Part shown: piece by piece, positions 1-8,565 of the stretch
How positions within the stretch are numbered: position 1 is the first letter of the stretch
Layout: every line of letters starts with the position of its first letter
Assembly (NCBI GenBank): GCA_029210745.1
Contig: JARGFI010000016.1
Location: 1-52,907, forward strand
DNA from: Desulfuromonadales bacterium
GTDB lineage: Bacteria; Desulfobacterota; Desulfuromonadia; Desulfuromonadales; JAHYIW01
Direction of reading: 5' to 3'
Length of the DNA: 52,907 nt
Position numbers and translations under genes: made by a program
Notes under the pieces: generated by a model
What the model saw: only the letters and a program-made list of their open reading frames with translations
What the model was told of the DNA's origin: nothing
The model's database searches: none

Positions 1-167
1 TGTGGCTGTTTGACCAGAAAAAAGATGAAATCGGCAAAGGTAGCGGGGTTTGTGGGTTGGGACGAATTTACCCTGGCTTGCATCGTTTCCCTGTTGCAAA
101 ACTTGCCGGTCACAACTATGATGAAACGCTGAAACATTCACCCACACTTTGCCAGAAGGAGACTGTC

Positions 168-485
168 ATGCCGCTGAAATCAATGATCCTGACCCTGACC
201 ATCGTTATTTTCTCGGTGGCGTTGGCCTTTGCTGTTCCCGCCGGTCGCCAACTCGAATTCACCAAAAGTGCCATGGGGAAAGTCACCTTCGACGGCAAAC
301 TGCACAACGCTGTCGCTAAAGGCTGCACGGAATGTCACAACAAGGACACCTTCCCGAAAATGAAACAGGGAACGGTCGAGATCAAGATGGGCGCCATTTA
401 TGCCGGCAAGCTCTGCGGCATCTGCCACAACGGCGAGCGCGCTTTCAGCGCCAAGGGCAACTGCACCAAATGTCATAAACGTTAG
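168..485 (+). CDS. periplasmic triheme c7-type cytochrome
   Basis: Small exported multiheme cytochrome of 105 residues, probably a periplasmic electron carrier. A signal peptide (MPLKSM, a hydrophobic stretch, cleavage near AFA-VPAG) is followed by three CxxCH haem sites in order: CTECH, CGICH and CTKCH, plus an upstream KLHN histidine that can act as a distal ligand. The layout fits the c(7)-type triheme family common in Desulfuromonadota. I start at the ATG at 168 because AGAAGGAG lies just upstream and the signal peptide begins there. The same frame stays open back to the window edge, and the first 167 bases show no other convincing gene. The partner reductase cannot be told from the neighbours. 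Confidence 0.88.
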   Translation: MPLKSMILTLTIVIFSVALAFAVPAGRQLEFTKSAMGKVTFDGKLHNAVAKGCTECHNKDTFPKMKQGTVEIKMGAIYAGKLCGICHNGERAFSAKGNCTKCHKR

Positions 486-739
486 ACCGGCACCTGCGTT
501 TCGAGCGACAAAGACCAGAAACGAGTCGCGATCTTATTCTGTGGTCGGTGAACCCGGCATGATCTGTGGAAGGTGGGACAATATAGAATGCCCCCCCTGA
601 CGCACTACTTTATGACCGACAAAGGTCTTCGTGCTGGCAAAGCGGTGGTTCTTTTGCTAAATTCCCTCCTGACATGAGATTCGCTGCTTTATTACGGTGA
701 CCGGTTGTCGGCTCGTTTGCAGGAATCACAGGGGGATGT

Positions 740-3700
740 ATGACCGAGATGCCGCGCACTGACACCGCTGTCGTTGATTTTATCCACCGCTGGGCGGCCT
801 CCGGCGCGGCCGAACGCGCCAACTACCAACTCTTCCTTTCCGAACTCTGCGATCTCCTCGAAGTCCCGCGCCCCGATCCCACCCGCCCCGACGACCGCGA
901 CAACAACTATGTCTTCGAACGCAGCGTCACCTTCCGCCACGGTACCGGCCTGACCAGCAACGGTCGCATCGATCTCTACAAACACGGCTGTTTCGTTCTG
1001 GAGGCCAAGCAGGGGAGCGACAAAATCCCCCCCACCCCCCCTTTGACAAAGGGGGGAGTGAGCGCAGCGAGCGGGGGGATTTTGGTTCGGGAAGTTGACA
1101 GCGACTGGCTCTCCGGTCGACGCGGCACCGCCGTGCGCGGCACCAAGGGGTGGGATGTGGCGATGCTCAAGGCCAAGGGGCAGGCTGAGCAGTACGCCCG
1201 CGCCCTCCCCGTCGCCGAGGGGTGGCCGCCCTTTCTCGTCATCGTCGATGTCGGCCACGCCATCGAGCTCTACAGTGAATTCTCCTGCACCGGGAAGTCC
1301 TATCTCCCTTTTCCTGATCCGCGCGCGCACCGCATTCTTCTCGGCGATCTCGTCGATCCCGAGATTCGCGCCCTGCTGCGTGTGGTCTGGACCGAGCCGC
1401 ACGGCCTCGATCCGGCTAAACGGAGCGCTAAGGCGACCCGCGAGATTGCCGCCAAACTCGCCCGCCTCGCCAAGTCGCTGGAGTCGTCGGGGCAGACGCC
1501 GGAGCGGGTCGGCAACTTCCTCAAGCGCTCCCTCTTCACCATGTTCGCCGAGGATGTCGGGCTGATTCCGGCCCGCAGCTTTACCGCCTTGCTGGAGAGT
1601 TTGCGCGGCGATATCGACAACTTCCCGCCGCTGCTGGAATCGCTGTGGACAACGATGCGCGACGGCGGCTTCTCGCCGGTGCTGCGTGAAAAGTTGCTCC
1701 GTTTCAATGGTGGCCTCTTTGCCGAGACCGAGGCGCTGCCGATCAGCGAGATTCAGCTCAATCTTCTCATTGACGCCGCCAAGGCCGACTGGCGCGATGT
1801 CGAACCGGCGATCTTCGGCACCCTGCTGGAGCGCGCCCTCGACCCCACCGAACGCCACCATCTCGGTGCCCATTACACGCCGCGCGAATACGTCGAGCGT
1901 TTGGTTCTGCCGACGGTGGTCGAACCGCTGCGCGCCGATTGGGATGCGGTGCTGGCGGCGGGGGTGACGCTGGCCGGACAGGGGGATCAAGCCGGAGCCA
2001 TCGCTCTGGTTAAGGAGTTTCACCACCAGCTCTGTTCGTTGCGGATTCTCGACCCCGCCTGCGGCAGCGGCAACTTTCTTTACGTGACTTTTGAACATCT
2101 CAAGCGTCTGGAGGGAGAAGTTCTCAATGCCCTCGAAGGGTTCGGCGAAGACCAGACGTCGCTGGAGCTCGCCGGTCTCACCGTCGATCCGCACCAGCTC
2201 CTCGGCATCGAGGTCAATCCCCGCGCCGCCGCCATCACCGACATGGTGTTGTGGATCGGCTATCTGCAATGGCATTTCCGCACCCGTGGCCATGCGCTGC
2301 CGCCCGAGCCGGTAATCAAGAAGTTCCACAACGTCGAGTGCCGCGACGCGGTGCTGGCTTATGACGGGGTGGAACCGGTGGTCGATGGCGACGGGAAGGC
2401 GGTCAGCCGTTGGGATGGGCGGACGACGAAGACGCATCCGGTGACGGGGGAGCAGGTGCCGGATGAATCGGCGCAGGCGGTGGTGTTGCGTTATCTGAAT
2501 CCGCGTCAGGCCGAGTGGCCGGCGGCGGATTTTGTGGTGGGGAATCCGCCGTTTATCGGCGCTTCGACCATGCGGCAGGCGCTCGGCGACGGCTACGTTG
2601 AGGCACTGAGAAACGTCTGGAAGGAAGTGCCGGACAGCGCCGATTTCGTCATGTTCTGGTGGCATCATGCCGCCGCGTTGACGCGCAGCGGCAAGGTGCG
2701 GCGCTTCGGTTTCATCACCACCAACAGTTTGACGCAGACTTTCAACCGCAAGGTGATCGAACAGCACCTCGTAGGGGCACCCCTTGCGGGTGCCCATGGG
2801 CAAGGCGGGCACCCGCAAGGGGTGCCCCTACAAATCGCTTTTGCCATTCCCGATCATCCTTGGGTCGATGCGGCGGATGGCGCGGCGGTGCGGATTGCCA
2901 TGACCGTCGGGCGAGTGGCGCGGAATGAAGACGTGGGAACTCTGGTCACGGTGACCGATGAGCGGGGAGGAGACGGGGAAGGGGTTTTTGTCGAACTGTC
3001 TACGCAGCGGGGGATTCTGCATGCGGATCTGACGGCGGGGGCGAATGTAGTCGGAGCCGGGAGACTTATTTCCAATTCAGGAATTAGCAATAAGGGATTT
3101 GAACCGGGGAATGAAGGTTTCATTGTTTCAGCCGAGCAAGCAGCCCGTCTCGATAATAATGCTCCAATTAAACCTTACCTAAACGGAAGAGACTTAACAG
3201 ACCGTCCTCGTGGCGTGAAAGTGATCGATCTTTTCGGATTCAAAGCAGATGAAGTGCGTTCTCTTTTCCCCGCAACGTATCAGTGGCTATTGGAACGAGT
3301 AAAACCTGAGCGAGAACAAAATCGAGATATAAAACTTCAGCAAAATTGGTGGCTCCATCGTCGTCTACGTGTGGACTTACGTGACATGTTGTCAGGTCTT
3401 CCTCGCTTCATTGCTACGGTTGAAACAGCCAAACATCGGGTATTCCAGTTCCTTTTATCAAAAGAATCTCCAAGCAACCTACTGATTTGCATCGCCAGCG
3501 ACGACGCCTTCCATTTCGGTGTCCTTTCCAGTCGACTGCACGTCGTCTGGGCACTGGCAGCCGGTGGAAGGCTTGGTGTTGGCAACGATCCCCGATACAA
3601 CAAAACTCGCTGCTTCGAACCCTTCCCTTTCCCCGCCGCCAGCGACGACCAGAAGCAGATCATCCGCGCCCTCGCCGAGCAGCTCGACGCCCACCGCAAG

Positions 3701-4360
3701 CGCCAGCAGGCGCTCCATCCCGACCTGACCCTGACCGGCATGTACAACGTGCTGGAGAAGTTGCGGGAACTGCAACCCCCCTCAATCCCCCCTTGTCAGG
3801 GGGGAGGCTCTGCTCCCTCCCTTGTCAAGGGGAGGGCCGGGGAGGGGTTAACCGCCAAAGAGAAAACGATCCACGAACAAGGACTGGTCGCCATCCTCAA
3901 ACAGCTCCACGACGAACTCGACGCCGCCGTCTTTGCCGCCTACGGCTGGCCCGCCACCCTCAGCGACGCCGAAATCCTCGAACAGGTCGTCGCCCTCAAT
4001 CGCGAACGGGCACGAGAAGAAGAGCAAGGCCTGATCCGCTGGCTACGCCCCGAATACCAGGCAGCAGGACACATCGCCCCCTCCCCGACCCTCCCCCTCC
4101 AGGGGAGGGAGCAAAAATCACCCCTCCACCCAGCGGGGGGAGGCCGGGAGGGGGGAGCCAAACTCCTCTGGCCCAAAACCCTCCCCGAGCAAGTCCAGGC
4201 AGTCCGCGCCGCCCTCGCCAACGCCGCCGCTCCGCTCACCGCCGAAACCCTCGCCCGCACCTTCCAGCGCGCCCGCGCTGACAAGGTTGGCGAACTCCTC
4301 GAAACCCTGGCCGCCCTCGGGCAGGTGCGGGAAGTGGAGCCGGGGAGATTTGTGGTGTAA
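740..4360 (+). CDS. MmeI-like type IIL restriction-modification enzyme
   Basis: Single-polypeptide endonuclease plus adenine methyltransferase of 1206 residues (MmeI itself is about 919). An N-terminal PD-(D/E)XK-like site is visible as D78 with E88-A-K90 in [17 protein letters not shown]. The methyltransferase core has motif [10 protein letters not shown] near residue 438 and motif IV NPPF near 602, followed by the target-recognition and C-terminal regions. In this family one chain binds DNA, cuts, and methylates one strand. A G-rich Shine-Dalgarno (731-736) precedes the ATG. The extra length is partly explained by four GC-rich palindromes translated in frame as linker-like peptides. No separate R, M or S gene is adjacent, as expected for type IIL. 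Activity and target site cannot be read from the sequence. Confidence 0.85.
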   Translation: MTEMPRTDTAVVDFIHRWAASGAAERANYQLFLSELCDLLEVPRPDPTRPDDRDNNYVFERSVTFRHGTGLTSNGRIDLYKHGCFVLEAKQGSDKIPPTPPLTKGGVSAASGGILVREVDSDWLSGRRGTAVRGTKGWDVAMLKAKGQAEQYARALPVAEGWPPFLVIVDVGHAIELYSEFSCTGKSYLPFPDPRAHRILLGDLVDPEIRALLRVVWTEPHGLDPAKRSAKATREIAAKLARLAKSLESSGQTPERVGNFLKRSLFTMFAEDVGLIPARSFTALLESLRGDIDNFPPLLESLWTTMRDGGFSPVLREKLLRFNGGLFAETEALPISEIQLNLLIDAAKADWRDVEPAIFGTLLERALDPTERHHLGAHYTPREYVERLVLPTVVEPLRADWDAVLAAGVTLAGQGDQAGAIALVKEFHHQLCSLRILDPACGSGNFLYVTFEHLKRLEGEVLNALEGFGEDQTSLELAGLTVDPHQLLGIEVNPRAAAITDMVLWIGYLQWHFRTRGHALPPEPVIKKFHNVECRDAVLAYDGVEPVVDGDGKAVSRWDGRTTKTHPVTGEQVPDESAQAVVLRYLNPRQAEWPAADFVVGNPPFIGASTMRQALGDGYVEALRNVWKEVPDSADFVMFWWHHAAALTRSGKVRRFGFITTNSLTQTFNRKVIEQHLVGAPLAGAHGQGGHPQGVPLQIAFAIPDHPWVDAADGAAVRIAMTVGRVARNEDVGTLVTVTDERGGDGEGVFVELSTQRGILHADLTAGANVVGAGRLISNSGISNKGFEPGNEGFIVSAEQAARLDNNAPIKPYLNGRDLTDRPRGVKVIDLFGFKADEVRSLFPATYQWLLERVKPEREQNRDIKLQQNWWLHRRLRVDLRDMLSGLPRFIATVETAKHRVFQFLLSKESPSNLLICIASDDAFHFGVLSSRLHVVWALAAGGRLGVGNDPRYNKTRCFEPFPFPAASDDQKQIIRALAEQLDAHRKRQQALHPDLTLTGMYNVLEKLRELQPPSIPPCQGGGSAPSLVKGRAGEGLTAKEKTIHEQGLVAILKQLHDELDAAVFAAYGWPATLSDAEILEQVVALNRERAREEEQGLIRWLRPEYQAAGHIAPSPTLPLQGREQKSPLHPAGGGREGGAKLLWPKTLPEQVQAVRAALANAAAPLTAETLARTFQRARADKVGELLETLAALGQVREVEPGRFVV
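1022..1083. repeat. palindromic element A inside the MmeI-like gene
   Basis: Outer arms AAAATCCCCCC (1022-1032) and GGGGGGATTTT (1073-1083) are perfect complements. An inner hairpin pairs CCCCCCTTT (1036-1044) with AAAGGGGGG (1048-1056). It is translated in frame as [20 protein letters not shown], directly after the predicted nuclease E-A-K motif. This resembles the GC-rich palindromes (PPLTKGG-type peptides) scattered through many bacterial genomes. Confidence 0.8.
2771..2831. repeat. palindromic element B inside the MmeI-like gene (25-bp perfect arms)
   Basis: Positions 2771-2795 and 2807-2831 are perfect reverse complements over 25 bp (arm starts GTAGGGGCACCCC), with an 11-base loop at 2796-2806. 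It is translated in frame as [20 protein letters not shown] between the methyltransferase core and a conserved-looking segment [12 protein letters not shown]. It is the strongest hairpin in the window and has no U-tract. Confidence 0.9.
3774..3849. repeat. palindromic element C inside the MmeI-like gene
   Basis: Composite of two hairpins. CCCCCC (3787-3792) pairs with GGGGGG (3799-3804), and CCCTCCCTT (3815-3823) pairs with 3827-3836 with one bulged G. Outer AACCCCCCTC (3774-3783) roughly matches GAGGGGTT (3842-3849). Translated in frame as [20 protein letters not shown] and flanking residues, just before [12 protein letters not shown]. Confidence 0.75.
4077..4154. repeat. palindromic element D inside the MmeI-like gene
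   Basis: Outer CCCCCTCCC (4077-4085) pairs with GGGAGGGGG (4146-4154). An inner hairpin pairs CCCTCCCC (4089-4096) with GGGGAGGG (4102-4109). Translated in frame as an [20 protein letters not shown]-type peptide within the C-terminal variable region. Confidence 0.75.
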
Positions 4361-4363
4361 ATC

Positions 4364-4392
4364 GTAGGTCGGGTTAGCGTTGCGTAACCCGA
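4364..4392. repeat. short palindromic repeat downstream of the MmeI-like gene
   Basis: CGGGTTA (4370-4376) and TAACCCG (4385-4391) flank an 8-base loop, preceded by GTAGGT. It matches the widely dispersed GTAGGTCGGGTTA...TAACCCG intergenic repeat type. It begins 4 bases after the stop codon and could protect or trim the mRNA 3' end. There is no U-tract. Confidence 0.7.
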
Positions 4393-4581
4393 TGAGCAAC
4401 TTTGTGAAGAATATAAGGGGAGGTTAAATAGCGAACAAGACCAGACCGAAATCCAAACAGGAAATAGCCGCTGATTTTTATCTTGCTTTTCTGTAAACAC
4501 TCATGGTAGAAAGACGAATCAAAGTAAGTTTGTGTAGATTTTTTGTCGCCCATCAGACTGACAAGGTGTCAGTTTGGACCC

Positions 4582-4612
4582 AAAACACAGACCCGGCTGG
4601 GTGTGTGTTTTT
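4582..4612 (+). promoter_or_regulatory. terminator-like hairpin in the cold-shock gene leader
   Basis: AAAACACAGACCC pairs with GGGTGTGTGTTTT around loop GGCT (one mismatch), ends in a T-run, and is followed by CATTTTGGG. It lies about 65 bases before the cold-shock start codon. The other cold-shock gene has a similar arrangement. The rest of the 4361-4676 gap holds the repeat at 4364-4392 and, with weak support, a TTGCTT (4483) - 18 bp - TAGAAA (4507) promoter. Attenuation is an inference. Confidence 0.55.
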
Positions 4613-4676
4613 CATTTTGGGCGGTCGGCGTCTGCACAACAAAAAAGTTCTCAAAAAGAGAACGTGGAGAAAAAAG

Positions 4677-4877
4677 ATGGCAGAAGGTACAGTAAAGTGG
4701 TTTAACGACGCAAAAGGTTTTGGTTTTATCGAGCAGGACAATGGACCCGATGTGTTCGTTCATTTTTCCGAAATCCAAGGCGATGGTTTCAAATCTCTCG
4801 TTGAGGGAGACCGCGTGACTTTTGATGTCACTCAAGGTCAAAAAGGTCCGCAGTCGGCCAACGTGCGCAAAATCTAA
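4677..4877 (+). CDS. CspA-family cold-shock protein
   Basis: 66-residue single cold-shock domain (OB fold) that binds single-stranded RNA and DNA. RNP-1 is KGFGFI and RNP-2 is VFVHF, both intact, and the length matches the family exactly. The start [10 protein letters not shown] follows GTGGAG; an in-frame ATG further upstream would add a non-conserved tail and is rejected. The gene sits behind a long structured leader and is followed by an intrinsic terminator. The product is 66 residues like the second cold-shock protein at 12691-12891 and very similar to it. Likely an RNA chaperone or antiterminator. Confidence 0.95.
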   Translation: MAEGTVKWFNDAKGFGFIEQDNGPDVFVHFSEIQGDGFKSLVEGDRVTFDVTQGQKGPQSANVRKI

Positions 4878-4895
4878 GAGATTTCGCATATATGT

Positions 4896-4933
4896 AAAAA
4901 GAGCCCCGCGGATTTTCGTGGGGCTCTTTTTTA
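4896..4933 (+). terminator. intrinsic terminator after the cold-shock gene
   Basis: GAGCCCCGCG (4901-4910) pairs with CGTGGGGCTC (4917-4926, one G-U) around loop GATTTT, followed by TTTTTT. Confidence 0.9.
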
Positions 4934-5000
4934 CTCGCCCTTCCCCGCCCCGTTCACAACTCCATACTCCGGAAATTTTCCACCTGAAAGGGATTATCAC

Positions 5001-5162
5001 ATGGCAAGAAAACCCAACTATGGTTTTGAAAAACGTCAGAAAGAGATTGCTAAAAAGGCCAAAAAAGAAGAAAAGAAAATGCGCAAAGCCGAAGACAGCA
5101 TGATCGAGGATGCTGAACTGGCTGTCAACGAAGCTCCCGTCACCGAACAGGAAAAAGAGTAA
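5001..5162 (+). CDS. small Lys/Glu-rich conserved protein, function unknown
   Basis: 53-residue protein beginning MARKPNYGFEKRQKEIAKKA, with a highly charged first half rich in Lys and Glu (likely a helix or nucleic-acid-binding tail) and an acidic C-terminus. GAAAGGGA (4985-4992) precedes the ATG. Small proteins with this YGFEKRQKE pattern are, as I recall, frequent in Desulfuromonadota and related groups. It follows the cold-shock gene but a terminator separates them, so it probably has its own promoter. No function can be assigned. Confidence 0.75.
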   Translation: MARKPNYGFEKRQKEIAKKAKKEEKKMRKAEDSMIEDAELAVNEAPVTEQEKE

Positions 5163-5515
5163 CCAGGATCTTTTCACCCTCCTTGTTTATTGCCTACATC
5201 GGCACAATCCGTTGTCTTTCCTGAAACAACTGTGACCGCATGGCGGAGCAGGCCCCTTGCACCAAAAAGGAGCGAATGTTCCCCGCGCAGTGAAAGCAAT
5301 CCCCCGCCATCACCGCAGGCCACCCACCACACCGCTGATTTCCCACTACCAAACCGATCACAGTCGTGTTATCATCTACCATTGATCGCATAACGTCGTT
5401 TTACCGACGAGCTCCGATCTTGAAAGAATTTGAATATATGCAGGATTAATGGTATCTTTTACGCGGATTTCCGGGCTGCTGTAATAAACTTCTCGCCCAA
5501 AATTTTCCTGGATCA
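5163..5515. other. 353-base gap with only a doubtful ORF
   Basis: A minus-strand frame at 5194-5391 (65 aa, MRSMVDDNTTVIG...) is open, but I do not recognise it, see no good ribosome site, and give it about 0.2. The right end carries a candidate promoter for the next gene. I see nothing else. Confidence 0.4.
5430..5458 (+). promoter_or_regulatory. candidate sigma-70 promoter for the cNMP/CBS/DUF294 gene
   Basis: TTGAAT (5430-5435), 17-bp spacer, TATCTT (5453-5458). It would start transcription near 5465, about 50 bases before the gene. Confidence 0.4.
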
Positions 5516-7444
5516 ATGGCGACGCACATGAGTGTTATCAAGCTACTTCAAGAGACCGAACCATTCAACCAGCTTCCGCAAGAGGTGTTTGCACAGATAC
5601 GTGCAGCCGCACAACTGGAGGTTTTCCCCAAAGGGATTAACATCTTCAGCCAGAACGCCAAACCGACCGGGTTTCTTTACGTTATCAAGGGAGGGCTGGT
5701 CGAAGTCATCGTTCATACCCCCGGAGGCGGGGACATGGTCGTCGATTACCGGCGTGAAGGCGACATTTTCGGTGGCACGCCCATTTTTACCGGCGAACCC
5801 TATACCGGCGGCGCCCGCACCGTGAAGGCGACCGAGTGTTATCTGATCCCTGAAAGCATTCTCCAGCAGGTCAGCAAGAACCATCCACAACTGCGCGACT
5901 ACTTCACCCGCATGGTTCTCTCGCGCGTCAAGAACCTTTACTCCGATATCGTCACCGAACACAGCCGTAAAGCACTCACCCAGATGGAGGCCTTTCCGTT
6001 TCAGAAGCGTCTCTCGGAGATCATGTCGGCCCCGGTCGAAACGTGTGGTTCCGGCGCCACCGGTGAACAGATCGCCATACAAATGGTGGAAAAAAATGTT
6101 GGCTCGGTGGTGGTGGTTGACGAATACAACGCCCCGATCGGCATTGTCACCGAACGTGATCTGATCGTTAAAGTGATTGCAACCGAAAAAATCGACCGCA
6201 AGATGATTCAGGCTCACGAGTTGATGAGTGAGCATATCTATTCACTGCCCCCGGACAGCTTTATGTATGAAGCCATGTCATACATGATCGGTCACCGCAT
6301 TAAATATCTGCCGATCGTGGACCGCGATGAAATCGTCGGCATCGTCACCCAGCGCGATCTGATGCGCTTTCGCAGTCAGAAAGCGATGCTGTTGGTCGGC
6401 GCGATCAACGACACCAATGACATTGCTACGCTGGCGCGCATAAAAACCGAAATCGCTACCGTTGCCCAAGGGCTGCTGTCGGAAACCCGCAGCACTCCGG
6501 AAGTGCTGGAAATAATCTCCTATATCCACCACGGTATCATCCGCCGTGTCTACGATCTGTGCCATGCCGAAATGCTTGCCGAGGGCTACCAGCAGCCTGA
6601 CATCCGCTTCGCTTTCATGATCATGGGCAGTGGCGGACGTCGCGAAATGCTCCTCGGCCCGGATCAGGACAATGCCTTTATCTACGAGGATGTCCCGGAC
6701 GAACGCATGGCGGAGATCGACGCCTTCTTCGTTCCTTTCGCTGACAAGATTGTCACTGCGCTGGAAAAGGTCGGTTACCCCTTATGCAATGGCGAAGTCA
6801 TGGTCAACAACCCCGAATGGCGCGGGCGGATCAGCGACTGGCACAACCGGATCCACAAGTGGGTCAACGCTCCGGAACCGCAGCGGGTAAGGAACTCATC
6901 GATTTTCTTTGATTTCACCGCCCTGGTCGGAGACAGCAAGCTGGCGACGGACCTGCGAACGATCGTCAATCTGACCATTCGTCAATTTCCGGCGTTTCTT
7001 TTCCACATGATGTCCCTCGACCTGAGTTACAAGGTTCCCATCGGTCTGCTCGGAAGATTTATTCTCGATAAAACAGAAAAACACAAAGGGCATATTTCTG
7101 TGAAGCAGGGGGGAAGTATCTATATCGTGGACTGCGTGCGCATGTTTGCCCTTGAGCACGAACTGACTGAGTTGACCACCCTTGATCGCCTGACGGCACT
7201 GGTGAAGCGCAATGTGTTCGCCCCGGAAACGGCCGAACACATCCGCGCGGCCCTCGAAGCCCTCAACTTCCTGCGTCTGCGCAATGAAATTACACTGGCA
7301 CAGGAAGGCAAAATCCCGACCCACTTCCTCGACCCCTACGCGCTGTCAAAACCGGAGCAGGATCTGCTCAAGGAAGCGCTTCATGCTGTCAGCAAATTGC
7401 AGGATTCAACCAAGCGCCATTTCGGTCGCGGTCAGATGGGCTAA
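5516..7444 (+). CDS. cyclic-nucleotide-binding / CBS-pair / DUF294 nucleotidyltransferase-like protein
   Basis: 642-residue cytoplasmic signalling protein. Domains in order: cNMP-binding (about 20-125), tandem CBS (about 170-290, with VTERDLIVKV and VTQRDLMRF), a GlnD-like nucleotidyltransferase domain (about 320-450, motif GSGGRREMLLGPDQDN) and the DUF294 C-terminal domain (about 470-630). The family is thought to link nucleotide sensing with a nucleotidyltransferase-type activity, but substrates are unknown. Start is ATG 5516; ATG 5528 (MSVIKLL) is equally possible because neither has a strong Shine-Dalgarno. It stands alone, 53 bases before rsgA. Confidence 0.85.
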   Translation: MATHMSVIKLLQETEPFNQLPQEVFAQIRAAAQLEVFPKGINIFSQNAKPTGFLYVIKGGLVEVIVHTPGGGDMVVDYRREGDIFGGTPIFTGEPYTGGARTVKATECYLIPESILQQVSKNHPQLRDYFTRMVLSRVKNLYSDIVTEHSRKALTQMEAFPFQKRLSEIMSAPVETCGSGATGEQIAIQMVEKNVGSVVVVDEYNAPIGIVTERDLIVKVIATEKIDRKMIQAHELMSEHIYSLPPDSFMYEAMSYMIGHRIKYLPIVDRDEIVGIVTQRDLMRFRSQKAMLLVGAINDTNDIATLARIKTEIATVAQGLLSETRSTPEVLEIISYIHHGIIRRVYDLCHAEMLAEGYQQPDIRFAFMIMGSGGRREMLLGPDQDNAFIYEDVPDERMAEIDAFFVPFADKIVTALEKVGYPLCNGEVMVNNPEWRGRISDWHNRIHKWVNAPEPQRVRNSSIFFDFTALVGDSKLATDLRTIVNLTIRQFPAFLFHMMSLDLSYKVPIGLLGRFILDKTEKHKGHISVKQGGSIYIVDCVRMFALEHELTELTTLDRLTALVKRNVFAPETAEHIRAALEALNFLRLRNEITLAQEGKIPTHFLDPYALSKPEQDLLKEALHAVSKLQDSTKRHFGRGQMG

Positions 7445-7497
7445 ATTTCGCTGACTTTGCGCTTTTCTCCCTGGGTTGATAATGATAATATCCCGCC

Positions 7498-8562
7498 ATG
7501 TCTGAACCACACCCGTCCCTGTCGACACTCGGCTGGGAACATTTTTTTCAGCAGCAGCTAACGCGCCAGGAGCTGGCAGAGACTGTCCCCGTGCGCGTCT
7601 TCGCCGCCCAGGGAAATAGTGTTGATGTCGTCGGGGCCACGGAACGGAGTCTGCTCTCGCTGCCAGGACGGTGGAAAACCCTCCCCCCCGAGGATCGTCC
7701 GACCGTCGGTGACTGGCTGTTGCTCGGCAGCGATGGCCAGCCTGCTCGACTGCTCGACCGCAAAAGCGTCTTCTGTCGCAACGCCGCCGGTCAGGATACG
7801 CGGGTGCAACTGCTGGCGGCAAATGTCGACACCCTCTTTATCGTTTCCTCGTGCAATCGCGATTTCAACCCGTCACGCCTGGAGCGTTATCTGGCGCTGG
7901 CGCTGGAAGCCGGAGTCGAACCGGTCATGGTCCTGACCAAGGTTGATCTGAGCGATGATCCCTCGCCATTCGTCATTCAGGCGCGTCAGTTGCGACCGGG
8001 CTTGCTGGTCGAGACGATCAACAGCAAAAACCCCGCTTCGGCAGACATGCTTCGTCGCTGGTGCGGTGTTGGCCGTACCGTGGCGCTGGTCGGCTCTTCC
8101 GGCGTCGGCAAATCAACCCTGATCAATACCTTGCTTGCCGCAACCGTGCAGGAAACCGGAGCAATCCGCGAAGATGACTCCAGGGGGCGTCACACCACCA
8201 CCGCTCGCACCCTCCATCTGCTCCCCGGTGGAGGGCTGCTCCTTGACAGTCCCGGCATGCGCGAGCTGCAACTGGGTGATTGTGAAAATGGCATCGCCTC
8301 CCTCTTTGCAGAAATCGCGCAGGTTGCTCGGCGCTGTCGATTCAGCGACTGTCGTCATCAAGGGGACCCCGGTTGTGCGGTGCAGCTGGCGGTTGACGCG
8401 AAGGAACTCGATCCGCGCCGACTGAATAATTACCTGAAGCTGCTGAACGAGCAGGAACGCAACGCTGAAACCTTGGTTGACAAACACCGTCGCAAAAAGG
8501 ATTTCGGCAAATCCTACAAAAAATCGATGGCGGCCAAACTGGACGAGCGCAGCCGCTACTGA
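7498..8562 (+). CDS. rsgA: ribosome small-subunit-dependent GTPase RsgA
   Basis: Circularly permuted GTPase (354 aa) that acts in late 30S maturation. An N-terminal OB-like region is followed by G4 TKVD, then the P-loop GSSGVGKST (about 199-207), the DSPGMRE switch, and a C-terminal zinc knuckle CRFSDCRHQGDPGC. The motif order G4-G1-G3 is diagnostic, and length is normal for the YjeQ/EngC family. No clear Shine-Dalgarno precedes the ATG. The dihydrouridine synthase gene begins 3 bases after the stop, so the two RNA-related genes are probably co-transcribed. Confidence 0.95.
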   Translation: MSEPHPSLSTLGWEHFFQQQLTRQELAETVPVRVFAAQGNSVDVVGATERSLLSLPGRWKTLPPEDRPTVGDWLLLGSDGQPARLLDRKSVFCRNAAGQDTRVQLLAANVDTLFIVSSCNRDFNPSRLERYLALALEAGVEPVMVLTKVDLSDDPSPFVIQARQLRPGLLVETINSKNPASADMLRRWCGVGRTVALVGSSGVGKSTLINTLLAATVQETGAIREDDSRGRHTTTARTLHLLPGGGLLLDSPGMRELQLGDCENGIASLFAEIAQVARRCRFSDCRHQGDPGCAVQLAVDAKELDPRRLNNYLKLLNEQERNAETLVDKHRRKKDFGKSYKKSMAAKLDERSRY

Positions 8563-8565
8563 ACC

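Noticed and set aside
692-2818. 708-aa minus-strand open frame opposite the MmeI-like gene
   Set aside because: Shadow of a high-GC coding strand. It has no recognised motifs and the plus frame has clear methyltransferase motifs.
1022-4154. Palindromes A-D as a CRISPR array
   Set aside because: The elements differ in sequence and are not evenly spaced; no spacer pattern or cas gene is present.
4417-4498. Possible small gene starting ATA: GGGGAGG then ATAGCGAACAAG... encoding ANKTRPKSKQEIAADF
   Set aside because: A good ribosome site but no start codon and only about 21 residues; at most the remnant of a gene whose ATG became ATA.
5194-5391. 65-aa minus-strand ORF
   Set aside because: No convincing ribosome site or recognised motif; kept only as a note in the gap entry.
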